From a virus, in IMG/VR virus record IMGVR_UViG_3300020424_000030, positions 1-23,322 of that record: a DNA stretch of 23,322 bases, one strand, 5' to 3'. A model generated the notes under the pieces. That model was not told the origin of the DNA, searched no databases, and saw only the letters and a program-made list of their open reading frames with translations. Shown in pieces: positions 23,074 through 23,322 of this stretch (positions within the stretch are counted from its first letter, which is position 1; each line of letters begins with the position of its first letter). Position numbers and translations under genes: made by a program.

Positions 23074-23322
23074 TTAACCAACAGCAGCTTTGTTGCCATA
23101 ATAGTCTTCAAATTCTTTCTGCACATCATTGGTATATTTCATATCATTACCATACCTAGGGTCATTCATTTTGCTTTGTGCATAGCGTTTAAATTCTTCC
23201 TGTGACATTTTAGGGTCAGGTGAAGTAGCAACTGGTATAGGTGTATTGTCACCTGACATACCCCTTAATTTTTGTAGAATCTTTGCACCACCTGCATAGT
23301 CACCAAAACCATAAAGTTCTGC
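23074..23322 (-). CDS. Capsid assembly scaffolding protein, C-terminal part (partial)
   Basis: The frame is open to the right edge of the window, so the N-terminus is missing. The visible 82 residues run from AELYGFGDYAGGAKILQKLR, through MSGDNTPIPVATSPDPKMSQ, to MNDPRYGNDMKYTNDVQKEF and the end. The tail 'EEF..YAQSKMNDPRYG.D...TNDVQKEFEDYYG' matches the C-terminal ends of podovirus scaffold proteins (mDPRY...V...F). Scaffolds direct procapsid assembly and leave before DNA fills the head. The location just upstream of the major capsid gene supports this. The internal ATG at 23259 is probably not the true start, because the reading frame continues through plausible protein sequence. Confidence 0.8.
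   Translation of the reverse strand, partial: AELYGFGDYAGGAKILQKLRGMSGDNTPIPVATSPDPKMSQEEFKRYAQSKMNDPRYGNDMKYTNDVQKEFEDYYGNKAAVG

Noticed and set aside
1-23322. CRISPR arrays, tRNA genes, insertion sequences
   Set aside because: I looked for regularly spaced repeats, cloverleaf-type sequences and transposase genes with terminal repeats and saw none.

Overview
This window reads as a contiguous, fully packed segment of a short-tailed (podovirus-type) dsDNA phage genome. It is AT-rich by eye and has very few intergenic gaps; the longest, 22890-23073, is 184 bp. The evidence for podovirus type is a gene order of scaffold, major capsid, small head protein, T7 gp11-like adaptor, T7 gp12-like nozzle, gp14-like and two very large internal virion (ejection) proteins, and a fibre with a T7 gp17-type N-terminal domain. 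The style of the small basic proteins (AKKGLYYNIHAKRKR..., GTYGSKVGRPKKK...) recalls marine bacteriophages. That, and any host assignment, is inference.

Layout. Positions 1-3314 are a rightward (+) block. It holds the 3' end of an unidentified gene, an intrinsic terminator, a small serine recombinase, a 53-aa single-membrane-segment protein, a YqaJ/lambda-Exo-type exonuclease, a RecT-type annealing protein, a stand-alone LexA-type winged-helix protein and a 61-aa protein. This is a Red-like recombination module with a site-specific recombinase and a small DNA-binding protein. At 3298-3314 the block collides tail to tail with the leftward (-) block, and the two stop regions overlap by 17 bp.

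The rest of the window is one leftward late block, transcribed from the right edge toward 3298. In transcription order it holds: scaffold (partial); a 184-bp leader containing inverted repeats; major capsid; small head protein; an intergenic hairpin; adaptor; nozzle; a gp14-like protein with a C-terminal S74/chaperone-type domain; a 663-aa internal protein; a 1267-aa protein with polyvalent-protein signatures; an 1104-aa polyvalent-like protein; a T7-type fibre base; a 688-aa fibre with about seven RCC1-like repeats; several small proteins; a group of membrane proteins including a 3TM-type holin and an EF-hand membrane protein; and a T4-type lysozyme. Terminase and portal are not in the window.

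How it works together (inference): the right-hand genes build the head, tail and ejection machinery. The fibre pair (T7-type anchor plus RCC1-like propeller) would bind the host. The left end of the late block would lyse the cell. The rightward module would handle recombination, possibly including integration or resolution.

The most striking genome-wide signal is that I found no GATC anywhere in the 23.3 kb on reading through, although GAT followed by A, G or T is common. The most unusual proteins are the RCC1-like fibre, the polyvalent domains inside putative ejected proteins, the S74-type domain on an internal virion protein, and the EF-hand membrane protein in the lysis region.
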